Assembly: GCA_944363685.1 (NCBI GenBank)
Contig: CALVUV010000011.1
Span: forward strand, 1-17,908
Length of the DNA: 17,908 nt
Direction of reading: 5' to 3'
Source: an uncultured Bacilli bacterium
GTDB taxonomy: Bacteria > Bacillota_I > Bacilli_A > RF39 > UBA660
Shown here: positions 7,412 through 14,867 of the stretch, piece after piece
Position numbering within the stretch: the first letter of the stretch is position 1
Layout: the number at the start of each line of letters is the position of its first letter
Position numbers and translations under genes: made by a program
Notes under the pieces: generated by a model
Database searches by the model: none
What the model was told of the DNA's origin: nothing
What the model saw: only the letters and a program-made list of their open reading frames with translations

Positions 7412-8274
7412 TTCTTCAAACCTCCTCTAATAAATATTCTAACATATAAAGTTATTAGTGTTAACCTAATTGTTAGTTTTAATAAGAATAATTCTAATTT
7501 ACTGGCTTTATTATAATGTTCTTCAAAATAAACCTGACTTTTTTTAAGAATCTTAAATTTATTAATATAGTTTATACTTTTATCAATAGATGCTGAATGG
7601 TCATGAATAATAGTAATATTATTATTAACTAGCATTCTATATTTAGTATTTTTTAGTTTAGATGATGTTATATTTTCTTCATAATATAGAAAGGTATTCT
7701 CATCAAAGAAGTTTATTTCTTCTATAACTTTTGTTTTTATTAAGAAAAAACAAAATGACAATACTTCTACTTCGCTAGTTTCATTTTTATAATAATCTTC
7801 TTTATAATGATTTCTAGTTATAAATTTTCTACCAATCAAGGGAAGATTTGCAAGTATTTCATCTTTAGGACTTGGTAAGTGCCAACCTCTATTTAAGTGA
7901 CCTTGCTCATAAATAACTGGTCCTACTAGTCCTACATCCTTTTTATCAAGGGTCTTTTTTAATATTTCTAGATTCTCATTACTATTAATAATAATATCAG
8001 AGTTAGAAAATATAATGTCAGCTTTTCCATATTTTTTAATAACTTCTTTCGCTCCTATATTAAGAGCATAGGCAAATCCTTTATTTTCTTCTGTTCTTAT
8101 AACTGTTAATTTATCTAGTTTTATTTTATTTAATTTATCATAAGAGTTATCATTAGAATGATTATCTACAATATAAATATGGTCTATTACTTTATAATCT
8201 TTTATATTATCAAGTAATCTTTTTGTTTTAGGATAATCATTATAATTAATAATTATAAAAATCAATTTTCGCAT
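7408..8274 (-). CDS. Family 2 glycosyltransferase, probable rhamnosyltransferase
   Basis: The protein has a GT-A fold with the opening INYND motif (9-13), the nucleotide-sugar segment IVDNHSND (35-42), and ENKGFAYALNIG (63-74), typical of the WcaE/RfbF-like GT2 subgroup. NSD (91-93) stands where other members have DxD. The C-terminal 30 residues are hydrophobic and basic, suggesting membrane attachment. Its position directly before rfbA makes dTDP-rhamnose the likely donor; this is inference. The length of 288 is normal. The start overlaps the preceding gene by 13 nt with AAGAAGG upstream, and the TGA stop overlaps rfbA. Confidence 0.85.
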   Translation of the reverse strand: MRKLIFIIINYNDYPKTKRLLDNIKDYKVIDHIYIVDNHSNDNSYDKLNKIKLDKLTVIRTEENKGFAYALNIGAKEVIKKYGKADIIFSNSDIIINSNENLEILKKTLDKKDVGLVGPVIYEQGHLNRGWHLPSPKDEILANLPLIGRKFITRNHYKEDYYKNETSEVEVLSFCFFLIKTKVIEEINFFDENTFLYYEENITSSKLKNTKYRMLVNNNITIIHDHSASIDKSINYINKFKILKKSQVYFEEHYNKASKLELFLLKLTIRLTLITLYVRIFIRGGLKK

Positions 8275-9530
8275 AAACTACCTTCTTTCTTTGTTAAGAG
8301 TAATGCTACAAAGATACTAACTGATGGTGCTAGTAAAACATGTCCTGTCATAAATGCTAAAAGGATGATTAGAAATAAAGACAGGCTCATACATATTTTA
8401 TAAGGTATATTTTTTAAAGATATAGTATGTTTAATAGATTTAACTAGGAAATAAATAAAGATAGAAATATAAAGTATAAAACCTATAATACCATGTCTAA
8501 ATAAGATATCAAAATAATCCATTTCAATCATTTTAGTAGTTTCATTATCACTATTATAATTTTCTATATAACCTATACCAAATATCTTTTCTTGAAGAGG
8601 TGCCTTACTATAACTATCATAAGTATTAGATAAAAATTTAAGACGGGAACTAAAAACAAAGTGGTCAAACAATTCATAATCAGTAAATACTGCAGAAATA
8701 GATTCTACTCCTAAGAAATCAAGATGAATTTCTATATTTTTATAAAAAGCTGTTTTTGGTAAATAAACACTTAGAAAGAAAATAAATAAGACAAATATTC
8801 CTAAAAGAAGAGATAATCTTTTATATAGTTTTTCTTTTACTAAATAAAGTATATATATTAAGACAATTACACCTAAGATAAGGAAAAAAGCAAGTAATGG
8901 TCCTTTAGTACCTATACTTAATATATCAAAGACTAATATTCCTATTAGAAGAACTGTTAGAATAAAGCTTTTCTTTTCATAAAGATAAAGTAAGAAGAAA
9001 GGCATCAATATCGAAATAATTGCACTTATCTCATTAGCAGCATTAAAGAAACCAATACTTCCTGTTTTAGTTATTTCATAACTATCAAAGCCTATTCCTA
9101 AAATATCAGGGATAAATATTCCAAGAAGATAAATAATATAAACAGTAATTATAGTCTTATTATTAATAAAAGTTTTATTGTCTTTTGTAATAGCATAAAA
9201 AGTTATTAAAAGGACAGGAAAATAGAAAGTTCTAAGAGCATTTTTCCCTTCATATAGTAAAATACTAGTATCTTTATCTATAATCATTACAGTTAAGAAT
9301 ATTAACAAGTAAATAAAAATACTACCTAATATTAAGAGAAGATATTTTTTATCTTTCTTTTTATAAATAAAAATTATATAAAATAAGCATATTAACATAA
9401 TTATAAATCTTACTATCATTCCAATAGTAAAGTCTATATTTAATACTTTAAGACAGAAAGCAGTTAACATATCAAATAATGGACTTAATAGTAAGAATAA
9501 TTCTACTAATTTAATTATTTTTTCTTTCAT
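8262..9530 (-). CDS. Polytopic O-antigen ligase/polymerase-like membrane protein
   Basis: This 422-residue protein has about eleven hydrophobic segments and one long outward loop (roughly residues 250-340, FYKNIEIHLDFLGVES through EMDYFDILFRHG). Such a loop before the last helices is the layout of the Wzy/WaaL superfamily. LFRHGIIGFILYISIFIYF matches the family's common end-of-loop pattern. These proteins polymerise or transfer lipid-linked glycans at the outer face of the membrane. In a monoderm the likely product is a wall or capsular glycan. Assignment rests on topology and on the neighbouring glycosyltransferase and rhamnose genes. It is the first gene of its operon. Its AGAAAGG ribosome site lies inside the hairpin at 9534-9580. 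Confidence 0.75.
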   Translation of the reverse strand: MKEKIIKLVELFLLLSPLFDMLTAFCLKVLNIDFTIGMIVRFIIMLICLFYIIFIYKKKDKKYLLLILGSIFIYLLIFLTVMIIDKDTSILLYEGKNALRTFYFPVLLITFYAITKDNKTFINNKTIITVYIIYLLGIFIPDILGIGFDSYEITKTGSIGFFNAANEISAIISILMPFFLLYLYEKKSFILTVLLIGILVFDILSIGTKGPLLAFFLILGVIVLIYILYLVKEKLYKRLSLLLGIFVLFIFFLSVYLPKTAFYKNIEIHLDFLGVESISAVFTDYELFDHFVFSSRLKFLSNTYDSYSKAPLQEKIFGIGYIENYNSDNETTKMIEMDYFDILFRHGIIGFILYISIFIYFLVKSIKHTISLKNIPYKICMSLSLFLIILLAFMTGHVLLAPSVSIFVALLLTKKEGSLCEN

Positions 9531-9533
9531 AAC

Positions 9534-9580
9534 AAAAAACCTTTCTAGTTACTTTTATAATAACATAGAAAAGGCTTTTT
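9534..9580 (-). terminator. Terminator-like hairpin overlapping the next gene's promoter and ribosome site
   Basis: AAAAAGCCTTTTCTATGTTA (9580-9561) pairs with TAACTAGAAAGGTTTTT (9551-9534 region) with one mismatch and two single-base bulges. A T-run (9534-9539) forms the 3' end, as expected for a minus-strand terminator behind the nucleotidyltransferase gene. The same arm holds the ribosome site of the polymerase-like gene, only 4 nt from its ATG. Confidence 0.6.
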
Positions 9581-9585
9581 ATAAA
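9557..9585 (-). promoter_or_regulatory. Candidate promoter of the rhamnose/glycan operon
   Basis: TTTATA (9580-9585, 4/6), a 17-nt spacer ending in TGT, and TATTAT (9557-9562, 5/6) form an extended -10 promoter. The -10 lies in the loop of the 9534-9580 hairpin. Predicted transcripts start near 9550, after most of the 5' arm, so they would not form the full terminator. Confidence 0.45.
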
Positions 9586-9622
9586 GATTTGTTTATATTA
9601 TTTGACATGATGGTTACATATG

Positions 9623-10333
9623 TTAATTATTAAGTTCTTTTTTATATAAATCTAAATTTTGAAAGTAATTTATCAGATAATCAACATAGTTTATTAGTTT
9701 TTTATATTCATCATCACTAATATCTCCTCTACGTGCAGCGCCAAGATCAAAAGTTATATATGTGTTAGTCAATTTTTGAAATTGTTCTAAAGCATCTTGT
9801 AAATTTTTTGTATATATATTTTGTAAAGCAAAATAGTTTTTTAATAAATAACCTATAGTTTTTATTAATAATTGAGGATTTTTGTCGTGATAGTCATAAA
9901 CTATTCTTTTAATTCTAATTAAACTAAATTCAATGTTTTCTATAAGTGAATAAATGACTCTTTCTTTTGGAATAGTGAATCTAAATGACTTATTCCTATA
10001 AATAGGAGAAATAATATTGTTCTGAATTAAATATAAATTTAAAAATCCTACAAATGTTAAATATAAATGATTAACTTCAAATAATGAGTGAATAATAAGA
10101 TCACATTTTATTCCAAGGGTTTGTTTAAAGCTAAATATTCTTTCATAATCGTCTTTAGTAGGATTATTAATTATTAGGAAAAAATCAATATCACTTACAT
10201 TTTCAAACACCTTTCCAAAGGAAGCACTTCCTGTTAAAGTAAATAGCAGAAGTTGGTCTTTATAATTTGATTGTAAAAAATCTTGCATATTTTTTATAGC
10301 ATTAACATAAATTTCAGGTAATTCTTTAAACAT
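9623..10333 (-). CDS. Nucleotidyltransferase-fold protein with helical C-terminal domain
   Basis: The N-terminal half carries the pol-beta superfamily motif: Gly35-Ser36, then Asp48-x-Asp50 (GSASFGK...SDIDFF), with a third acidic residue Asp78 in GIKCDLIIHS. All three metal ligands are present, so it could transfer NMP to a small molecule, RNA or protein. Residues 120-236 are mostly helical and contain R143-x5-H149, which fits the RX4-6H pattern of HEPN domains, though one such motif is weak evidence. At 236 residues it is far longer than MNT antitoxins (about 100) and might be a fused MNT-HEPN protein or an aminoglycoside-type transferase. The ribosome site is AGGAGTG. It starts 12 nt after miaA. 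Confidence 0.7.
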   Translation of the reverse strand: MFKELPEIYVNAIKNMQDFLQSNYKDQLLLFTLTGSASFGKVFENVSDIDFFLIINNPTKDDYERIFSFKQTLGIKCDLIIHSLFEVNHLYLTFVGFLNLYLIQNNIISPIYRNKSFRFTIPKERVIYSLIENIEFSLIRIKRIVYDYHDKNPQLLIKTIGYLLKNYFALQNIYTKNLQDALEQFQKLTNTYITFDLGAARRGDISDDEYKKLINYVDYLINYFQNLDLYKKELNN

Positions 10334-10345
10334 AGCTTCACTCCT

Positions 10346-11218
10346 TTATTTATTATCTATATAATTAATTACTTCATTTATTGTTTTATCAAAGTTATCA
10401 TAATTAGTATTAAACCAAGTAAGATTAAACTGATGATTAAAAAATGTGTATTGTCTTTTAGCATAATGTCTAGAATTTTTCTTAATATCACTCTTTACTT
10501 CATCTAGATTTTTTTCTTTATTAAAATATGGAATAAATTCTTTATATCCTATACCAGTATTTAGTGCTTTAGAAGTTTTAAAGTAACTCTTTAAAGATTC
10601 TACTTCTTCTACTAGTCCATTATTAAACATATCATCTACTCTTTTATTAATCTTATCATATAAAATATCTCTATCAGTAGTAAGTCCTATAAAGATAGTA
10701 TCTTTATATAAAAGATTATTACCATTATTAGTAATAGATTCATTATTTTCTAGTTTATTTAAGAGTCTTACTAACCTTTTTCTATTATTTACATGAGGTA
10801 ATTCTTCTACATTATATTCTTTTATTTTATTAAGTAGCTCTTCATTAGTTAAATCATTATAAAGATTATTAGTTGTACCCTCTGTAAAGTTATAATCATA
10901 AAGAGTTGCTTTTAAATAAAGTCCTGTTCCTCCTACTAAGATGATATTTTTATTTTCTTTTTGTAATTTATCTATTAGGCTTCTTGCATCTTTTTGATAA
11001 TCATAAACTGAATAGTTTTTATCAAGGGATACATTGCTTAGTAAATGATGAGGGATTCCTTCCATCTCATTACTTGTTACTTTGGCAGTACCAATATCTA
11101 ATTTAACGTACACTTGCATAGAGTCAAAATTAATAATTTCGGCTTTATATTTCTTGGCTAATGCTATACTTAAAGCAGTTTTACCAACAGCAGTTGGTCC
11201 TAATATTGCAATTATCAT
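10346..11218 (-). CDS. miaA: tRNA dimethylallyltransferase
   Basis: This enzyme adds the isopentenyl group to A37 of tRNAs that read codons starting with U, using dimethylallyl diphosphate. The P-loop GPTAVGKT is at 7-14, DSMQVY at 32-37 with the general-base Asp32, IPHHLLS, LVGGTGLYLKAT, GIGYKEF, and KNSRHYAKRQYTFF near the C-terminus. All are family landmarks. The length of 290 is normal to slightly short. The start overlaps the ATPase stop by 4 nt (ATGA), so translation is coupled. miaA often follows mutL in Firmicutes; here an ATPase gene with its own promoter separates the two. Confidence 0.95.
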   Translation of the reverse strand: MIIAILGPTAVGKTALSIALAKKYKAEIINFDSMQVYVKLDIGTAKVTSNEMEGIPHHLLSNVSLDKNYSVYDYQKDARSLIDKLQKENKNIILVGGTGLYLKATLYDYNFTEGTTNNLYNDLTNEELLNKIKEYNVEELPHVNNRKRLVRLLNKLENNESITNNGNNLLYKDTIFIGLTTDRDILYDKINKRVDDMFNNGLVEEVESLKSYFKTSKALNTGIGYKEFIPYFNKEKNLDEVKSDIKKNSRHYAKRQYTFFNHQFNLTWFNTNYDNFDKTINEVINYIDNK

Positions 11219-12543
11219 AAAACACTTCTTTCTATATTATCTTTATTAAGACAAAATACGGCATATAATGGAACAGATTTTATATTATTTTTAAAGCCAA
11301 AATTTTTTGAAGATATTCTAATAGCATATTTAGGATTATATAATTTAATATAATTATTTAAACTTCTAGATTTAACATGACTACTAGCTTTTACTTCTAA
11401 AGGAATAATACTTCCTTTTTCTCCTTGTACTATAAAATGTACTTCACTTTCATAATCACCTTTCCAATAGTTTAAATTAAGATCATTAATTATTAAGGAA
11501 GTTGCAACATAATTTTCTGTTAACATTCCAATCATAACTTCATTAACCGCTTCCCTATTTTTTATTAAGTATATAGGATACTCACTTAAATTAGTTAAAA
11601 GTCCAACATCATTCATATATAATTTAAAAGAATCTAACTCCTCATACATTTTAAGAGGAACACCTATTTTTGTCTTAACACATTTATTTACAATACCTGC
11701 ATTAACCAACCAATTAATTGCATCTCCAAAAATAGAACTAGAGCCTCCTTTTTTTATTAACTTGTATTGAAATTTTTTATTGTCCTTAGCAAGTTGTACT
11801 GGAATAGAATTAAAGGCTGCTAAAACTTTATTAGATTCGTTACCATCAGCACAATATTTTGTAATATCATTTTTATAAGATTCTATTATGTTTTTCTGAT
11901 AATCTATGGCAGTTATTAAAGAATTACTATTAATATATTCTTGAACTACTTCTGGCATACCTCCAATTACTAAATAATCATAATATAACTCAAGGGCTTT
12001 CTTATGTTGTACTTCTGGCATTTCTTTATTAGTATCAAAATGTTCTTTTATAGAAGATAGTAATAAAGAATTATCTGTATTTATTAAAAACTCATCAAAA
12101 GACATAGGATAAATTGTTAGAAAATCAACTTTACCTACAGGAAAAGAAAAGTCTTTTTTATTTATATGAACACCAAGTAAGGAACCTGCTCCAATTACAT
12201 AATATTCACTAGCTTCCTCGCAGAAATATTTTAAGGAAGTTAAAGCTCTTGTATTTTTTTGTATCTCATCGAAGAATATCAAAGTATTATCTTTATCTAT
12301 TTTTTTATTAAAAACAATCTCTAAATTTTTAATAATATAATCTGGTTCAATATTCTCGTCAATAATATTACTAATTATGTTATTAGTCTCAAAATTAACA
12401 TAAATAATATCTTTAAAATACTTATTACCAAACTCTTTTACTAGATATGTCTTACCAACTTGTCTTGCACCATATAAAAGTAATGGTTTTCTATTTTTTT
12501 TATTTTTCCAATTAATAAGACTTTGCATAGCATTTCTTTCCAT
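11215..12543 (-). CDS. Second AAA+ ATPase with DUF4143-type C-terminal domain
   Basis: This 442-residue P-loop ATPase has Walker A GARQVGKT (25-32), Walker B IFFDEIQ (89-95), sensor-like VIGAGSLLGV, and the VGKVDFLTIYPMSFDEF segment. The C-terminal half has the DUF4143 arrangement ending in a PD-(D/E)XK-like site: an acidic residue in EVHFIVQ, then E383-V-K385 in PLEVKAS. The E-x-K is intact here, unlike in the ATPase at 1512-2753, so the two are distant relatives rather than recent duplicates. Family role is unsettled. The ribosome site AAGGTGA precedes ATG. A promoter with a perfect -10 (12565-12593) makes it the first gene of the miaA operon. Confidence 0.86.
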   Translation of the reverse strand: MERNAMQSLINWKNKKNRKPLLLYGARQVGKTYLVKEFGNKYFKDIIYVNFETNNIISNIIDENIEPDYIIKNLEIVFNKKIDKDNTLIFFDEIQKNTRALTSLKYFCEEASEYYVIGAGSLLGVHINKKDFSFPVGKVDFLTIYPMSFDEFLINTDNSLLLSSIKEHFDTNKEMPEVQHKKALELYYDYLVIGGMPEVVQEYINSNSLITAIDYQKNIIESYKNDITKYCADGNESNKVLAAFNSIPVQLAKDNKKFQYKLIKKGGSSSIFGDAINWLVNAGIVNKCVKTKIGVPLKMYEELDSFKLYMNDVGLLTNLSEYPIYLIKNREAVNEVMIGMLTENYVATSLIINDLNLNYWKGDYESEVHFIVQGEKGSIIPLEVKASSHVKSRSLNNYIKLYNPKYAIRISSKNFGFKNNIKSVPLYAVFCLNKDNIERSVL

Positions 12544-12564
12544 TTTATCACCTTCTTTAGTTAA

Positions 12565-12593
12565 ATTATATAATATAACTCCAAAAAAATCAA
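12565..12593 (-). promoter_or_regulatory. Promoter of the ATPase-miaA operon
   Basis: TTGATT (12588-12593, 4/6) with a 17-nt spacer and a perfect TATAAT (12565-12570). The start point should be near 12558, leaving a leader of about 15 nt that contains AAGGTGA. The -35 lies in the loop and arm of the 12575-12619 hairpin. Confidence 0.7.
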
Positions 12594-12619
12594 TTATTTT
12601 ATTATTTTTTCGGAGTTAT
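12575..12619 (-). terminator. Hairpin after mutL, probable terminator
   Basis: ATAACTCCAAAAAAAT (12575-12590) and ATTTTTTCGGAGTTAT (12604-12619) pair over 16 positions with one mismatch and a 13-nt loop. It begins 2 nt after the mutL stop. The T-run lies inside the stem rather than after it, so the shape is not classic. The same DNA contains the next promoter's -35, and read-through is possible. Confidence 0.5.
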
Positions 12620-12621
12620 GA

Positions 12622-14412
12622 TTAATTCATTGCTCTTTTAAATAGTCTTTCTAAATCATAATTACTATATGTAATAATAGTAGGTCTACCGTGAGGACAA
12701 GTAAATGGGTTCTCGCAACGTCTTAAGTTATCTAAAAGTATTTTAGCACTATTTAAATCTATAAAATCATTCGCTTTGATACTCATTTTACAAGCCATAG
12801 TGGAAGCGGTTTTATAGATAAATTTTTCTTTATCAAATTCACCTTTCTCTAAAGTAATAGCGATTATTTTTTCTATTGCTTCTCTTTCGTATCCTTCAAA
12901 AAACCAAGTAGGATGACTTCTAACAATAAAAGTATTATCACCAAACTCTTCTAAAGATATTCCTATACTTTTTAATATATCCATATGTTCTTTAATTCTA
13001 ATAAACTCATCCTTAGGATATTCTAATCTAATAGGTACTAATAAATCTATAATATTATAATTATCTTTTAATAGAGCATTTAAAACCTTCTCATAATTAA
13101 TTCTTTCAGCCGCAGCATGTTGATCTATTATATACATACCACTAGAATTTTCGGCAATTATATAAGTCTTATGAACAATACCTACTGGTATCATTTCTTT
13201 AATACGATATTCACTCTCTTCATTTTTTTCTTCTTCAACTATTTCTTCTGTTTTATCACCAGTTATTTTACTGTCATTATCAAAGTCAAAAGATAATTCT
13301 TCTTTCTTTAAAACATTATCTTTTTCATCTGTTTTATCTTCTATTTTATAATCAACTATATTATTGTTAAAAGAATCTTCTACTTCATAAATAGTATTTA
13401 AATCTCTAATATTAGCATGAGGTACTAAAAGTATTTCTTTTAATTTAGAACTTATTACTTTTGTAATTAATTCTTTTAAACTTTCCATTTTAGAGAACTT
13501 AATATCCATCTTTTGAGGATGAATATTAATATCTATTAGAATTGGATCAACATCTATATTTAAAACAATCATAGGAAATTTATCTTTAGGAATATAGGTA
13601 TGATAACAGTCTATTAGACATCTATTTAAATCTATATTTTTTATTACTCTTCCATTTACTAGAGTAGTTATAACATTTCTTGATGTCTTGGCAATTTCAG
13701 GGTATCCAATATATCCTGAGATGATATAGTCATCATTTTCACCGTTTATTTCTATCATTTTCTTAGCAACATCTATACCATAAACAGAATAGATTACTTT
13801 TAAAAGATTACCATCTCCTGTTGTATTAAGTATCTCTTTTTCATTATTAGTTAAAACAAACTTAATAGAAGGATAGGATAAAGCCATTTTATTGACATAT
13901 TCTATTATTAAAGCAAGCTCTGTATAAAGATTCTTTAAATATTTAAGTCTTACAGGAGTATTATAAAATAGATCTGTTACTTCAATAGTTGTCCCTTTAC
14001 TTAAATCAGTAGATTCTACCTTCTCTACTACTCCTCCATTTAATAAAATACTTGTCCCTACTCCATCTTTACTGGTTGTTAGGCTAACCTTAGAAACAGA
14101 AGCGATTGAAGGTAAGGCTTCTCCTCTAAAACCTAAAGATGAGATATTAAATAAATCATCTAGATTTTTTAATTTACTAGTAGCATGACGGGAGAAAGCA
14201 AGCAAGGCATCATCTTTATCCATACCAATTCCATCGTCTGCAACTACTATTTTTTTAGTTCCTGAATCAACTAAAGTTATTTTAATTTCACTACTTTTAG
14301 CATCTATAGAATTTTCTACTAATTCTTTTACAACATTTAAACATCTTTCTACTACTTCCCCTGCTGCTATTTTATTAGCAAGGATTTCATCCATTACTTT
14401 AATAGCACTCAT
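12622..14412 (-). CDS. mutL: DNA mismatch repair endonuclease MutL
   Basis: MutL couples MutS mismatch recognition to strand nicking. The GHKL ATPase domain shows IAAGEVVER (15-23), KELVENSIDA (29-38), DDGIGM, FSRHATSKL, GFRGEALPSIASVS and FYNTPVRLKYL. An acidic linker (about 355-405) follows. The C-terminal domain has the endonuclease motif DQHAAAERINYE (430-441), ACKMSIKAND near 540 and CPHGRP (572-577), so it is a nicking MutL as in Bacillus. I place the start at 14412, giving 596 residues. The ATG 15 nt upstream would swallow the GAGGTAG ribosome site (14417-14423). The start overlaps the pilin-like gene's stop by one base (TAATG). No mutS is in the window. Confidence 0.95.
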   Translation of the reverse strand: MSAIKVMDEILANKIAAGEVVERCLNVVKELVENSIDAKSSEIKITLVDSGTKKIVVADDGIGMDKDDALLAFSRHATSKLKNLDDLFNISSLGFRGEALPSIASVSKVSLTTSKDGVGTSILLNGGVVEKVESTDLSKGTTIEVTDLFYNTPVRLKYLKNLYTELALIIEYVNKMALSYPSIKFVLTNNEKEILNTTGDGNLLKVIYSVYGIDVAKKMIEINGENDDYIISGYIGYPEIAKTSRNVITTLVNGRVIKNIDLNRCLIDCYHTYIPKDKFPMIVLNIDVDPILIDINIHPQKMDIKFSKMESLKELITKVISSKLKEILLVPHANIRDLNTIYEVEDSFNNNIVDYKIEDKTDEKDNVLKKEELSFDFDNDSKITGDKTEEIVEEEKNEESEYRIKEMIPVGIVHKTYIIAENSSGMYIIDQHAAAERINYEKVLNALLKDNYNIIDLLVPIRLEYPKDEFIRIKEHMDILKSIGISLEEFGDNTFIVRSHPTWFFEGYEREAIEKIIAITLEKGEFDKEKFIYKTASTMACKMSIKANDFIDLNSAKILLDNLRRCENPFTCPHGRPTIITYSNYDLERLFKRAMN

Positions 14413-14867
14413 TATTCTACCTCGCATGAAGGATCTTTAGTAAGGGTTTTATCAAAAGATGTAATACTACAATCAGGAGAAGTATAATTACCACATTTAA
14501 GACAGGCTTTATATTCTAAGTCCATGTTAGAACCTACATCATTTCCTCTTGTAACAATTGCATAACTTTCCAAATTACATGTAGCACCATCTATTTTAGG
14601 ATCTTCTAAAGATTCAACATATCCTTCACAGACTAATTTAGAAGCATCTATTCTAATAGTTTGCCCTTCTAAAGGAACTGAACCTGTATGATCAATCAAA
14701 TAATTAGTAGCACCTGTAGAGATGTTTTTTTCATAATCTTCATATAAAGCATCATTAGTTTGTCTTATATACCTACTTACTCCCATATAAGCAAGAACCA
14801 TAAGTATACCTAAAATAATTAGGACTGCAAGTAATTCTAGTAATGTAAAACCTTTTTTATTTTTCAT
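14412..14867 (-). CDS. Type IV pilin-like / pseudopilin protein
   Basis: The N-terminus MKNKKG|FTLLELL is a class III signal: a short basic leader, Gly before the cleavage point, Phe at +1 and Glu at +5. A 20-residue hydrophobic helix follows, so a prepilin peptidase should cleave and methylate it. The exported part (about 115 residues) has six cysteines in its second half, several paired in spacing (KACLKCGNY), suggesting disulfides or metal binding. The start at 14867 has GAGGAGGAAA directly upstream; the 14 codons before it lie inside uvrC and are unlikely. It overlaps uvrC by 11 nt and mutL by 1 nt. No other pilus genes are here. Its role (pilus subunit, competence pseudopilin or other exported protein) cannot be fixed. 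Confidence 0.85.
   Translation of the reverse strand: MKNKKGFTLLELLAVLIILGILMVLAYMGVSRYIRQTNDALYEDYEKNISTGATNYLIDHTGSVPLEGQTIRIDASKLVCEGYVESLEDPKIDGATCNLESYAIVTRGNDVGSNMDLEYKACLKCGNYTSPDCSITSFDKTLTKDPSCEVE

Noticed and set aside
9602..9630. TTGACA (9602-9607) with AATTAT at 17 nt on the plus strand as a promoter
   Set aside because: No plus-strand gene follows, and the match lies over the 3' end of the nucleotidyltransferase gene. An antisense start cannot be excluded, but nothing else supports it.
14413..14427. Longer mutL start at 14427 (MRGRI...)
   Set aside because: The GAGGTAG ribosome site falls inside these five codons; the TAATG overlap at 14412 matches the coupling seen at rfbC-rfbD.
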